From NCBI GenBank assembly GCA_027036135.1, contig JALVSY010000007.1, positions 252,880 through 316,879 on the forward strand: a stretch of 64,000 bases of DNA. Direction: 5' to 3'. This DNA comes from Pyrodictiaceae archaeon. Lineage in GTDB: Archaea > Thermoproteota > Thermoprotei_A > Sulfolobales > Pyrodictiaceae. The notes under the pieces were generated by a model. It did no database searches. It saw only the letters and a list, made by a program, of their open reading frames with translations, and was not told the DNA's origin. Positions 1 to 8,538 of the stretch are shown piece after piece. Positions within the stretch are counted from its first letter, which is position 1; each line of letters begins with the position of its first letter. The position numbers were made by a program, and so were the translations under genes.

Positions 1-1
1 G

Positions 2-1186
2 GAGTTTACCAAGAAGCGTGGAATAAGGATAAACCTCTACACTGAAGTAGTTGATGTTGAGGCTGATGCGCGGCGTATCCGTTACCGTAGCCGGGGCGGT
101 GAGGAGGGAGTCTACGAGTATGATTACTTGGTGCTAGCTACTGGTGCGCGGCCCCGTGTGCCCCGGGACTGGCTTGGCTACGAGAACGTGTTTACTCTCC
201 ATAGCCTCGACGAGGCTGATCGTATTAGGAGCTTCCTTGTAGCTAACTCGGTGAAGCGCGTAGTTGTCATAGGTGGTGGGTATACAGGGGTTGAGGTTGC
301 GGAGAACCTTCGGGGCCTCGGCAAAGAGGTTGTACTAGTTCATAGCCGTGGCCATGTCCTCAATAAGGTCCTTGACGAGGAAATAGCAAGTATTGTTGAG
401 GAGAAGGCCCGGGGGCACGGAGTAGAGCTTGTCCTCGGGAAACGAGTAGAGGCGTTGGAGGGCCAGGGCGGGAGAGCCAGGAGGGCGGTGCTTACAGGCG
501 GCGACGCAGTGGAGGCTGATGCGTTCATAGTCGCGCCCGGTATTGAGCCAAACACTGTTCTCGCCGAGAAGGCTGGCTTAAGGATAGGGGAGACGGGGGC
601 TATCTGGACCGATGAACATATGAGGACTAGTAATGAGTACATCTATGCCGTGGGGGACGCTGTTGAGACACGTGACGCTTTGACTGGTGGTAGGGTTTGG
701 TGGCCGTTCGCGCCTGCTGGTAATAAGCAGGGCTACGTAGCTGGCACGAACATTGCTGGCGGGGAGGCCGTGTTCCCTGGCGTGGTTCGTTCAAGTGCCT
801 TGGGGGCCTTCGGGCTCTACATAGCCTCTACTGGTCTACGCGAGGAGGACGCGCCAAGGTATGGGTTCAGGCCTGTCTCTGCCTACTTGAAGGCGCGTAC
901 ACGGTCCCATTACTTTGGTGGGGGGCCAGAGATACACCTAAAGGTGATAGCTGACGAGGAGACGGGGCGCCTCATAGGCGCCCAGGCTGTGTCGGAGGAC
1001 TCTAGCGCGTTCTGGAGAGTGAATATTGTCTCGGCACTGATATGGGGCAAGGCTACAGTATGGGACTTGTTTAGCTACGACCAGTCCTACTGGCCAGGCG
1101 CGAACCCGGTATGGGACCCGTTAACGATTGCTGCTAGGTTGCTCCTCCGAAGCTTCCGTGGCCGGGATTGGAGGACACTGAGCTAA
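2..1186 (+). CDS. Pyridine nucleotide-disulfide oxidoreductase (partial, 5' end off window)
   Basis: The reading frame is open to the left edge, so the N-terminal FAD-binding motif lies outside the window; the TTG at 128 is an internal codon, not the start. Visible are an LATGAR motif typical of the family, an NAD(P)H-binding GGGYTGVEVAENLR Rossmann motif, and a YAVGD motif that contacts FAD near the C-terminal third, followed by the dimerisation domain. The architecture fits CoA-disulfide reductase, NADH oxidase or NAD(P)H:sulfur oxidoreductase of sulfur-metabolising archaea. The redox-active cysteine expected near the N-terminus cannot be checked, so the substrate stays open. The next gene is convergent, 30 nt away. 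Confidence 0.85.
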   Translation, partial: EFTKKRGIRINLYTEVVDVEADARRIRYRSRGGEEGVYEYDYLVLATGARPRVPRDWLGYENVFTLHSLDEADRIRSFLVANSVKRVVVIGGGYTGVEVAENLRGLGKEVVLVHSRGHVLNKVLDEEIASIVEEKARGHGVELVLGKRVEALEGQGGRARRAVLTGGDAVEADAFIVAPGIEPNTVLAEKAGLRIGETGAIWTDEHMRTSNEYIYAVGDAVETRDALTGGRVWWPFAPAGNKQGYVAGTNIAGGEAVFPGVVRSSALGAFGLYIASTGLREEDAPRYGFRPVSAYLKARTRSHYFGGGPEIHLKVIADEETGRLIGAQAVSEDSSAFWRVNIVSALIWGKATVWDLFSYDQSYWPGANPVWDPLTIAARLLLRSFRGRDWRTLS

Positions 1187-1216
1187 AGACCCACTTTTCT
1201 TCTTCCTTGGGCTTGT

Positions 1217-2068
1217 TTATTTCTTCCTAAGCAGTAGTGCGAGTGGGCGCGAAGTCGCTGCTAGGAATGCGAAGACCGCGAATCCGATAATTGATAATGA
1301 GCTATTACGAGTAGCTATGGCTGCTACAAGGCCTATACCGGACCATAGGAACGCTATGAGGAGTTCGAGCCCGCCGAGCCTTTCCACTAGGCTCTGCTTG
1401 CCACGAGGAGTCGCTAGCGCTACTAAGCCTGCGGCGAGGCCGAGAACGAGGCCTACTACGTGTTGCGCTGAGTCGTAGCCAGGGTTCTTCACGAGAGCGA
1501 GAAGAGCTAGTGGAACCGCGGCTATTATCATTATTGCTGATGCTCGGAGGGTGCTGTAGCGCTTGCGCAGCACTAGGTATACTGCAGCGAGTACCGCGCC
1601 TATAGTGGCTCCTCCCACTACGTCGCGGAGATAGTGTACGTGTAGAACTAGCCGTGAGCAAGACACAGCAGTTACCGCCATTGCTCCACCGAGCAGCGCT
1701 AGAGGGCTAAGGGTCTCGGCGACGACGATCCCCCAGAACAGCGACGCCATTAATGCATGCCCGCTCGGGAACCCTGGGCCAGAGGCGTGTACAAGCCACT
1801 CGCTCTGCGGGGGACGAGGCAAGTTGATATAGACTTTCAAGAAGACACCGAGAGCCGAGCCAAGTGCTAGGCCTGATACCAGCCTTATCCCGAGAACTCC
1901 ACTGAGCACAATGTATACCAGGAGCCCTATCACCATGTAGGCTGCCTCCCCGCCTATAGCGGAGACCAACTTACAGCCACTAACCCCGCCCAAGGGGCAG
2001 GCAGCGAGCTCCGCAACACCTATTGCTAGCACGAGTAGCCCTACCTTGCCGCTACGGGATAGCTGCAT
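1217..2068 (-). CDS. PAP2-superfamily membrane phosphatase
   Basis: This is a 283-residue multi-pass membrane protein with the complete PAP2 acid phosphatase signature: K78-x6-RP, PSGH at 101-104 and SR-x5-H-x3-D at 138-149. Such enzymes hydrolyse lipid phosphates or pyrophosphates (phosphatidate-like or polyprenyl pyrophosphate) with the active site on the outer membrane face. About seven to eight hydrophobic segments are visible, including a C-terminal block of four after the catalytic domain that is longer than in minimal PAP2 enzymes. A role in recycling the dolichyl or archaeal lipid pyrophosphate carrier is inferred. It is divergent from the DHPS-like gene that follows. Confidence 0.8.
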   Translation of the reverse strand: MQLSRSGKVGLLVLAIGVAELAACPLGGVSGCKLVSAIGGEAAYMVIGLLVYIVLSGVLGIRLVSGLALGSALGVFLKVYINLPRPPQSEWLVHASGPGFPSGHALMASLFWGIVVAETLSPLALLGGAMAVTAVSCSRLVLHVHYLRDVVGGATIGAVLAAVYLVLRKRYSTLRASAIMIIAAVPLALLALVKNPGYDSAQHVVGLVLGLAAGLVALATPRGKQSLVERLGGLELLIAFLWSGIGLVAAIATRNSSLSIIGFAVFAFLAATSRPLALLLRKK

Positions 2069-2205
2069 AGGCAGGCACCCACAAGTGCCGAGGAGGAGCG
2101 CTGGCCTCGTCTTCGGCTAACAAGTAGGAAGCGAGGCAAAATATTGTTCTTCCACTACGCCCTACTCGGTGAACCAGGAAGAGGACAAAGGGGTAGGAAG
2201 AAGGG

Positions 2206-3798
2206 TTGCCCAGAATAGCGCTCGTCACTGGGAGGAGGGCGGCACCGAGGCTAAGAGATCTTGCTGCGCTCCTGCGCGAGGAGACAGGATGGGTAATTGA
2301 TGTAGTAGAGGCTCCGGTTGATATAGCTGCTCTTATTCCACGAGAGGTTCTCCGAGAAGTAATACGTAGTATAGGCAAGGACTACGACTTGGTTATTGTC
2401 CCGGGTACGCTGAGCTACGACGTAGCTGGGTTAGGCAGGGAGCTAGGAGTACCCGTTGTCAAGGGCCCAGAGGACCCCGGCGCCCTCTACCTCTTAACCG
2501 AGTTAGGCGAAGAGGGGCTAAGAGAGCTGCAGCGACTAGGGCGCTTAGAGCCAAGCCTCTTGCTCGACAAGTGGCTTGAGGAGCTTCGGCGCCATCACGA
2601 GGAGGCCGATGGTGTTGAGGTTTGCGGGGTAAGTATCCCGGTTAGGCCTCCCCCGCTAGTTGTTGCTGCCGAGGTCTATGTTGAGCAGGGCGAGGAACAC
2701 GTTGAGGAAGCAGCTAGGAAGGCCCGAGAGCTTAGCAGGAGGGGGGCGGACATAATTGTTGCAGGATTTAGCGCGAGTTGGGACACCGACGAAGCGTATC
2801 GCGCGTTGAAGAGAGTTGCGGAGGAGAGCGAGGCGCCAGTAGCCATTGATACGCCGGACCGCGTGCTCGCCGCGAGAGCTACTGCCGATGGCCCTGTATG
2901 CCTCGTATTCACATTGGGTATCGATGACCCCCTCTTTGATGTTCTCCCCCGAGGCACCGCTGTGGTTGTTGCACCCTTCGGCAAGAACTACTCGTTGCCG
3001 AGCAGCCCTGTGGAGAGAGCAGAGGCCCTAGCAGGGCTCGTCGCCAAGGCCCGTGAGAAAGGATTAGCTCCTATTGCTGACCCAGTCCTAAGCGCACCGG
3101 GCTATGGATTCGCTGAGAGCGTTATAGCGTACTATGAGGCGGCGAGGAGGATTAGGGATGCCCCGCTCCTAGCCGGTATAGCGAATATCTACGAGCTAGT
3201 CGATGCTGATAGTACTGGTCAGGTCGCTGTACTTACTCAGCTCTTCGGCGAGCTGGGGGCTAGCATGCTCCTCGTAACAGAGGAGAGCAGGAAGGCAACG
3301 ATGGCGGTAACAGAGACAGCGATAGCTGCCACCATGACTAGTATCTCCTTGCTGAAGAAGAGGCCACCGAAGGACCTCGGAGTAGACTTGTTGCTGGCCA
3401 AGGAGAAGAGGGCTAAGCCACCACCAAGACTGCCCAAGAAGCCGGACCATGTACTAGGCGCCGAGACCCTGGCAGCCTGGCACGGCTTCCGCCAAGACCT
3501 CCGCGGCAGCCACCTCATAGCAGCAGAGAACAACACTATACGAGACATCTACATGGGCAGGAGAGGAGTAATAGAGCTAAGAGCAAGGAGGGCACAAGAC
3601 ATCTATAAGGCTATTAGCTACCTAGGTCTCGCGAGCGAGCCAAGCCACTACGCGTACCTAGGCTACGAGCTATGCAAGGCAGAGCTAGCAGCAAGGCTTC
3701 ACAGAAGCTATGTACAGGAGGAGGAAGTCGTGGCGCCGCCGTGGACTCGTTGCAAGTTCTACAGCGCAAGGAAAAAGGCCATTGAGAAACTAGGCTAG
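2206..3798 (+). CDS. Dihydropteroate synthase-related protein (archaeal, MJ0107-like)
   Basis: This 530-residue protein has an N-terminal alpha/beta domain (about 1-130), a central TIM-barrel-like region resembling pterin-binding/DHPS enzymes (the RRGADIIVAGF segment, then AIDTPD strands, about 150-390), and a basic, alanine- and arginine-rich C-terminal part (about 400-530). This matches the archaeal family annotated as dihydropteroate synthase-related; classical folate synthesis is not expected in crenarchaea, so the true reaction is uncertain. The start is TTG at 2206, preceded by a purine-rich GGTAGGAAGAAGGG stretch. An AT-rich CAAAATATT about 60 nt upstream could be the TATA element. Confidence 0.7.
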   Translation: MPRIALVTGRRAAPRLRDLAALLREETGWVIDVVEAPVDIAALIPREVLREVIRSIGKDYDLVIVPGTLSYDVAGLGRELGVPVVKGPEDPGALYLLTELGEEGLRELQRLGRLEPSLLLDKWLEELRRHHEEADGVEVCGVSIPVRPPPLVVAAEVYVEQGEEHVEEAARKARELSRRGADIIVAGFSASWDTDEAYRALKRVAEESEAPVAIDTPDRVLAARATADGPVCLVFTLGIDDPLFDVLPRGTAVVVAPFGKNYSLPSSPVERAEALAGLVAKAREKGLAPIADPVLSAPGYGFAESVIAYYEAARRIRDAPLLAGIANIYELVDADSTGQVAVLTQLFGELGASMLLVTEESRKATMAVTETAIAATMTSISLLKKRPPKDLGVDLLLAKEKRAKPPPRLPKKPDHVLGAETLAAWHGFRQDLRGSHLIAAENNTIRDIYMGRRGVIELRARRAQDIYKAISYLGLASEPSHYAYLGYELCKAELAARLHRSYVQEEEVVAPPWTRCKFYSARKKAIEKLG

Positions 3799-3806
3799 GA
3801 GGCTGC

Positions 3807-3971
3807 CTACGCCTCCTTGGACTTGACTACGATGCTTCTGCCTCGCCACTCGTAGCGACCCTCGCGGAGAGCCTCTAGTAGCTCACGAGCCTTCTTATCA
3901 TTCGGGTGCTTCCTTAGGTGCCTCTCAAGCCTACGTATTAGCCTCAGCTTCCTCGACAAGGGAGGACACAC
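3807..3971 (-). CDS. Small basic protein, unknown
   Basis: This 54-codon frame is too short for most ORF callers. It starts at GTG 3971, directly after an in-frame TAA, with GAGGGG just upstream, and ends in a C-terminal ...SKEA. The product is strongly basic (about one third K/R), with a predicted helix rich in L/R (RKLRLIRRLERHLRKH) and a DKKARELLEALREG helix, ending in a short beta-like WRGRSIVV segment. An alternative TTG start lies at 3959. It resembles small ribosome- or nucleic-acid-associated proteins in composition only; no family is recognised. It is convergent with the DHPS-related gene, 8 nt apart. Confidence 0.5.
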   Translation of the reverse strand: MCPPLSRKLRLIRRLERHLRKHPNDKKARELLEALREGRYEWRGRSIVVKSKEA

Positions 3972-4060
3972 CCCCTCTTACCGTACGGTCTCGCCTCTCT
4001 CATCCAAGTGCCCGGTGATAGGGTGAGGCCTCCTCTTAAGCACTAATCCAGGCGTTTTCC

Positions 4061-5287
4061 TCACAGCCTTGCTACTAGGAGGGTGAAGCCCACCAGGCTC
4101 ATAACGCCCAGTATGTCAGCAATGCTTGTGAGCAGTGGTGCTAGCACGTTATCAGGGTCAAGGCCGTAGCGGAAGGAGCCTATTGCGAGGCAATAGGTTA
4201 TGCCACTAACCACGGCACTTAACACTAGGCCTGCTAAAAGAATAGACAAGAAGACCCGGAGAGCCCAGGCCAAGGGAGCTGCAGATAGAACAGCTGTACC
4301 AGCGCCAAGGATCCCGAGAGAGGTGAAAATCATTAAGCTGTGAACCATGTTTACTATGAATTGTTCTAGCACCCAGCTAGAGGGCCTAGAGCAGCTCGGC
4401 TCTATGCTTCCCAGGTGAAGCTTTGTGGCTAGGCGCGAGGAGAACCTGCACGCTATTGCCCCACCATCCTCAAGGAAAGCTGGTACGACGACGAGTATCC
4501 CGGACCAAGCCATGAGCCTCGTCATGTTGTCTAGGAGGAAGGCTCCGGCGAGGCCGCTTAGCAGAGTCGAGGCCATTATTATTGAGAAGTTTTCGCGGAT
4601 TATTCGCGCTGCCCTCCTATACCTGGGCTCCTTCCTCGCTCGGAGCATATATATCCTTATGATTAGCGCGGCTAGGAGGAGGAGAAGCGCCGAGACAATA
4701 ACAAGCTTTGTGGTACTCGGTATGCGTGTTTCGATCTCGTACCCGAGCACTATCGAGGGGATTGTTACCAGGTCGCCGAACAGCGTAGCTATGGGTGCTA
4801 CCATGTTATCTGGGTCGATGCCCTTCTCGAAAGATTTGAGAGCTAGAAGAGTAGTAGCAGGCACCATGAAAGCTGCCGATATAAGCGCAGAGGATAGAGC
4901 GAGAAAAACCACATCGATAACCGGCATACTGTGGCCAAGCAATAGGCCGAGAACCGCGACCAGGATACCTACCCAGGTATTAACACCAATTAGCAATACC
5001 AGGAGTGTCTCAAGCTCTCTCCGGTAATGCTTATCAAATAAGCCGAGGTGCAGCAGCGTCCCAAGCCTGGAGCCATAACTAGAATAGACGTCGCCGCGGG
5101 CATCGCTAGCAGCGGGCAATAGGGCTAGTATTATAGGCGCCTTCTCTATAACTGGGCGAAAGATGTGCAGAAAGATCCCGGATACATAGTCGCCAACGTT
5201 GCAGAGGAACAGGGAGCCTAGGCCCTCTTTTAGATCCTTCGTTGACTCCTTGCTGAGCCTCAGCATGCTATCACTTCGTCTCACCAT
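4061..5287 (-). CDS. mgtE: MgtE/SLC41-type divalent cation transporter
   Basis: This 408-residue integral membrane protein consists of two MgtE/SLC41 membrane repeats. Each repeat ends with the family sequence DPDN-x3-P-x2-T-x3-D (KGIDPDNMVAPIATLFGD about 155-175 and YGLDPDNVLAPLLTSIAD about 370-390), and the first repeat carries the acidic LPAASDARGDVYSSYGSRLG segment. The cytoplasmic N and CBS domains of bacterial MgtE are absent, as in SLC41 and other archaeal forms. Mg2+ is the likely substrate. The ATG at 5287 is used here; a second ATG nearby gives MLRLSKE. An 18-bp palindrome sits just before the start, and the gene is divergent from a PhoU/RCK_C protein, its probable partner. Confidence 0.85.
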   Translation of the reverse strand: MVRRSDSMLRLSKESTKDLKEGLGSLFLCNVGDYVSGIFLHIFRPVIEKAPIILALLPAASDARGDVYSSYGSRLGTLLHLGLFDKHYRRELETLLVLLIGVNTWVGILVAVLGLLLGHSMPVIDVVFLALSSALISAAFMVPATTLLALKSFEKGIDPDNMVAPIATLFGDLVTIPSIVLGYEIETRIPSTTKLVIVSALLLLLAALIIRIYMLRARKEPRYRRAARIIRENFSIIMASTLLSGLAGAFLLDNMTRLMAWSGILVVVPAFLEDGGAIACRFSSRLATKLHLGSIEPSCSRPSSWVLEQFIVNMVHSLMIFTSLGILGAGTAVLSAAPLAWALRVFLSILLAGLVLSAVVSGITYCLAIGSFRYGLDPDNVLAPLLTSIADILGVMSLVGFTLLVARL

Positions 5288-5294
5288 TTACAAG

Positions 5295-5312
5295 AGGGCT
5301 CCAGGGAGCCCT
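5295..5312. promoter_or_regulatory. 18-bp perfect inverted repeat upstream of mgtE
   Basis: AGGGCTCC-AG-GGAGCCCT is a perfect palindrome (8-bp arms, 2-nt spacer) lying 8-25 nt before the mgtE start codon in the divergent mgtE / PhoU-RCK_C intergenic region. It could be an operator for a dimeric repressor or a leader hairpin of the mgtE mRNA. The sequence shows the symmetry; the function is inference. Confidence 0.5.
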
Positions 5313-5357
5313 GGGCCTTGACTTGTGCCCCTTGCCTATCCCTTACTAGGGCTAGTG

Positions 5358-5365
5358 TTTTTAAA
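5358..5365 (+). promoter_or_regulatory. TATA box for PhoU-RCK_C gene
   Basis: TTTTTAAA lies about 39 nt before the ATG at 5401, which would put the transcript start near 5387 and leave a very short leader. The GGAGGA directly abutting the ATG is too close for a standard ribosome-binding site. Confidence 0.5.
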
Positions 5366-5400
5366 CGCTCTAGCACTATTCCTAGAGGCTTAGTGGAGGA

Positions 5401-6615
5401 ATGACACGGGTTTTGAGTAGCGAGCCGCCCGTCGACAAGGAGCTTGTTGAGAAGCTTCATAGACGCATACATGCTAAGCCCAGGCCTCTCCGCTATCAGC
5501 CAATAACTGTTACTGAGGCGCTCCACCGGCTTAGGAGGAGCATTGAGGCAAGCATACTTCTAGGGCTCTACGGGCTCATAGAGAACGACTTCGAGGCTGC
5601 AATGGGCATTATTGATGTAGAGAAGGAGGTTGATGAAATAGCTTACCAGCTCTTGACGCACATCTCTATAGCTGTTGGGCACCACGTCGAGGATGCTGCG
5701 CACGCCGCACCTCTCTATACGTATGTCCTAGCAGTAGATAAGGTAATGGATGCGCTTAAGGACCTAGCATCGCTAGTCATAAGGGGGCACAAGCTCAGCA
5801 ACAATGTCTCTGAGGAACTAGTAGCGCTGAGCGACGAGCCCGTAGTAAAGATACGGGGGCTTAGGGGCTGGAGCGTTGGCAAGCTCCTCAATGAGTACAG
5901 TGTCGATGTTCTCGCTATCAAGAGGGGGGATTCGTGGATCCTTGACCCCGGCAATGAGGAGCGAATAGAAGAGGATGATACAGTCTATGCCTGGGGGGCC
6001 AAGGACTCAGTAAATGACCTGCTTAGAGACATTGGTAGGGAGCCTCTACCCGAGAAGGAGGATGGTGCTTTAGCCGAGATAGTATCGTCGATAGAGATGC
6101 TCCTAGTCATGAACGAGCTTGCCCACTACCAGCTAAGGGCTCAGGACACTGTTCTAGCCGACGAGATAATGGAGCTCGAGATGTTTATGGATGAGCTAAG
6201 GGTTAGGAACACTAAGACCGTTTTATCTCAGGGCCTAGGCCACGAGGATGCTTTTCTATTAATAAGCCTGGTGACGAGAATAGAGGATATATCTGATGCC
6301 CTGACCTATATAATAGTTATGCCTGCTGAGGAGGAGTACCGGGAGATACTATCAAGTCTCGTAGAAGCAACCGGGGACAAAATATCAATGTATAGAGCAA
6401 GTAATTATATCGGGTTAGCGACTGTTGTAGAGGCACTAGAGGAGATAGGGGCAACGATACTAGCGGTTAGGAAGGGGCGAGAATGGATAGCCGTGACACC
6501 ATATAATGCTGAGAAGCTTAGGCTAGAGCCCGGTGATAGCATCCTTGTGGAGTACGAGAAGCCCTTAGAGAAACGCGTAGCCGAGGCCCTAGAAAAACTA
6601 GGCTTCACCGCGTAG
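5401..6615 (+). CDS. Tandem PhoU / RCK_C (TrkA-C) domain protein
   Basis: This 404-residue soluble protein has two repeats of a PhoU-like helical bundle followed by a TrkA-C (RCK_C) ligand-binding domain: PhoU 1 about 30-125, RCK_C 1 about 140-215 (VVKIRGLRGWSVGKLL...VYAWGAKDSV), PhoU 2 about 225-325, RCK_C 2 about 330-400 (ATILAVRKGREWIAV...GDSILVEYE). No transmembrane segment is seen. RCK_C domains gate or regulate cation transporters by binding small ligands or ions, so with the divergent mgtE next door the inferred job is regulation of Mg2+ or other cation flux. It overlaps the GDPD gene tail-to-tail by 18 bp. Confidence 0.8.
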   Translation: MTRVLSSEPPVDKELVEKLHRRIHAKPRPLRYQPITVTEALHRLRRSIEASILLGLYGLIENDFEAAMGIIDVEKEVDEIAYQLLTHISIAVGHHVEDAAHAAPLYTYVLAVDKVMDALKDLASLVIRGHKLSNNVSEELVALSDEPVVKIRGLRGWSVGKLLNEYSVDVLAIKRGDSWILDPGNEERIEEDDTVYAWGAKDSVNDLLRDIGREPLPEKEDGALAEIVSSIEMLLVMNELAHYQLRAQDTVLADEIMELEMFMDELRVRNTKTVLSQGLGHEDAFLLISLVTRIEDISDALTYIIVMPAEEEYREILSSLVEATGDKISMYRASNYIGLATVVEALEEIGATILAVRKGREWIAVTPYNAEKLRLEPGDSILVEYEKPLEKRVAEALEKLGFTA

Positions 6616-7431
6616 CTCTTCGCGTATCTTAACTCCTAGATCAGGATAATCGGTGGCTATGCCGTCAACGCCTCGTCTATGGAGCTCGAGGAACCATTTC
6701 TCCTCATTTACTGTCCATGCTACAACCCGTAGCCCAAGTCGATGAGCATACCTAACTGCTTTCTCCGTGGCAAGCGGGTAACGCGGCAACACTATCTCGC
6801 AGCCCAAGCGCTTGCACTGAGTTATGAGGCCCGGAGGCCGGAAGTAGACTAAGCCTCCGGGTATACCGGGGTAAACATTCTTGGCCATACGTATTGCTTC
6901 CTCATAGAAGCTTATGACTGCCACGTAGTCCTCTGCCTTCTCGCGCAGCACTAGCTCGACGAGACTCTTCGCATCACTCGGCTCCTTGATCTCCAGGAAC
7001 AGAGCTATTCTCCCCCTGGCCTCACCTAGTAACTCCTCTATACGCGGCACACGTTCGCCACCAGGGAGCTCTATAGATGCTATCTCCGAGTAGCTCGCCT
7101 CTCTAATGTTGACTTGTTTTCCGTCACGAGCAGTAATGACGGGGTCGTGGCTCGCAACAAATACTCCGTCACTTGTTCGCTGCACATCGAACTCAGCTAT
7201 ATCGGCCTCAGTCCTTATAGCGTACAGGAGTGCGCTAAGAGTGTTCTCAACTACTCTTCCACGAGCCCCGCGATGACCTATTACCGCAAAGGGTCTCCTA
7301 CCTAAGGCCTCCAGGACCTTGTTCAAGCCCACACCACCATCATTGCTTGAGGGAGGCCTAGCCAGTGGCATCACTATGTAAGAGCCAGGGTCTCCATAGT
7401 ATAAGTGGAGCGCTCTTACTCTAGGGAGCAA
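6598..7431 (-). CDS. ugpQ: Glycerophosphodiester phosphodiesterase
   Basis: This member of the GDPD TIM-barrel family hydrolyses glycerophosphodiesters to glycerol phosphate and an alcohol. It has the catalytic HRGARGRVVENT motif, the metal-binding EFDVQRTSDG and the second histidine in SHDP, then FLEIKEP, and a C-terminal VVAWTVNEE...GVDGIATDYPD. The 277-residue frame from TTG 7431 is longer than the usual roughly 230-250 residues; ATG at 7371 (MPLARPPSS) or the GTG beginning VGLNKVLEAL are plausible later starts. No signal peptide is evident, so it is probably cytoplasmic. Confidence 0.85.
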   Translation of the reverse strand: MLPRVRALHLYYGDPGSYIVMPLARPPSSNDGGVGLNKVLEALGRRPFAVIGHRGARGRVVENTLSALLYAIRTEADIAEFDVQRTSDGVFVASHDPVITARDGKQVNIREASYSEIASIELPGGERVPRIEELLGEARGRIALFLEIKEPSDAKSLVELVLREKAEDYVAVISFYEEAIRMAKNVYPGIPGGLVYFRPPGLITQCKRLGCEIVLPRYPLATEKAVRYAHRLGLRVVAWTVNEEKWFLELHRRGVDGIATDYPDLGVKIREELRGEA

Positions 7432-7482
7432 TCTGGGAGCCTAGGCCTCCCTCCGAGCCATGAAGAGGGTGACACTTGGTAA

Positions 7483-8493
7483 ATGAGGTGCCTAATAGAG
7501 CTGAGGAATGTGTGGGTTAGGATAGCAAGGGAGCAAGTGCTTCGCGGAATAGATCTCTGTGTCGAGAAGGGCGACTACTTGGTGGTTCTCGGACCTAGTG
7601 GCTCTGGTAAAACAACCCTTCTCCGCGTAATAGCCGGGCTTATAGAGCCTGAAAGAGGAGCGATAACCATTAATGGAAAGGACGCGACGCGCGTCCCTCC
7701 ATGGGAGCGCGGCGTTGCTCTCGTACAACAGATACCGGGTCTCCTGCCCCATCTCTCTGTTCTCGATAACATTGTCTTAGCAATCATGTCTAGGCGCCGT
7801 GCTTCGCGTAGAGAGGCTTTCGAGGAGGCTCGTAGGCTTTTAGAACTGTTAAGGATAAGCGATGTTGCTTCCAAGCGGCCCGGGGAGCTAAGCGGTGGCC
7901 AGCTACAGAGAGCGGCTATCGCCGTGGCGCTGGCTATAAGACCCGAGGTGCTCTTGCTCGACGAGCCTTTGAGCCACCTTGATCGACCCTTGGCGGAGCA
8001 GCTTAGGCTGGAGCTTCGGAGACTCCACAAAGAGCTAGGTGTGAGCGTTATACATGTGACGCATGACCAGGACGAGGCACTGAGCTTGGCAACGAGGCTA
8101 GTAATCCTTTGGAGCGGCGAAATAGTTGAAGAGGGGGCACCGGAAGAGCTTTACCATAGGCCTCGGAGGACCCTTACCGCTAAGTTTCTTGGGCTTAATG
8201 TTGTTGATGGAGCCGTTTTCGGCAAGCCTGGAACTAGGGCTGTCTTCTCCCCTGAGGCTGTAAGGATATCTCGGCAAGGAGGGCTCGAAGCAATCGTTGA
8301 GGAAATAGTGCGCGAACGTGGAAGAGTTATTGTCTATGCAAAGCTATTGGGAACAAATGAGCCTATACGTATATATATTCATCCGCGAGAAGCTAGTAGT
8401 ATTAAAGTCGGAAAAATATTCCTAGAGGTTAGTACAGAGGGCCTCCACTTCCTTCCAACCATATTGGCATCGTCCTTAACTGGTTCAGCATAA
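7483..8493 (+). CDS. ABC transporter ATP-binding protein, MalK/PotA-like, orphan
   Basis: This 336-residue ABC ATPase has Walker A GPSGSGKTT, signature LSGGQ, Walker B LLLDEP, an H-loop in VIHVTHD, and a C-terminal about 100-residue extension typical of the MalK/PotA/FbpC importer class. ATG at 7483 has GGTGA 8 nt upstream. No permease or binding protein of the matching class is adjacent. The next gene, 30-45 nt downstream on the same strand, encodes a membrane-anchored extracytoplasmic protein of unknown function, so the substrate cannot be inferred. Confidence 0.8.
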   Translation: MRCLIELRNVWVRIAREQVLRGIDLCVEKGDYLVVLGPSGSGKTTLLRVIAGLIEPERGAITINGKDATRVPPWERGVALVQQIPGLLPHLSVLDNIVLAIMSRRRASRREAFEEARRLLELLRISDVASKRPGELSGGQLQRAAIAVALAIRPEVLLLDEPLSHLDRPLAEQLRLELRRLHKELGVSVIHVTHDQDEALSLATRLVILWSGEIVEEGAPEELYHRPRRTLTAKFLGLNVVDGAVFGKPGTRAVFSPEAVRISRQGGLEAIVEEIVRERGRVIVYAKLLGTNEPIRIYIHPREASSIKVGKIFLEVSTEGLHFLPTILASSLTGSA

Positions 8494-8538
8494 ATACTGA
8501 ATCCCTTTGTCGATGCCAATAACTAGGTGGAGCCGGGA

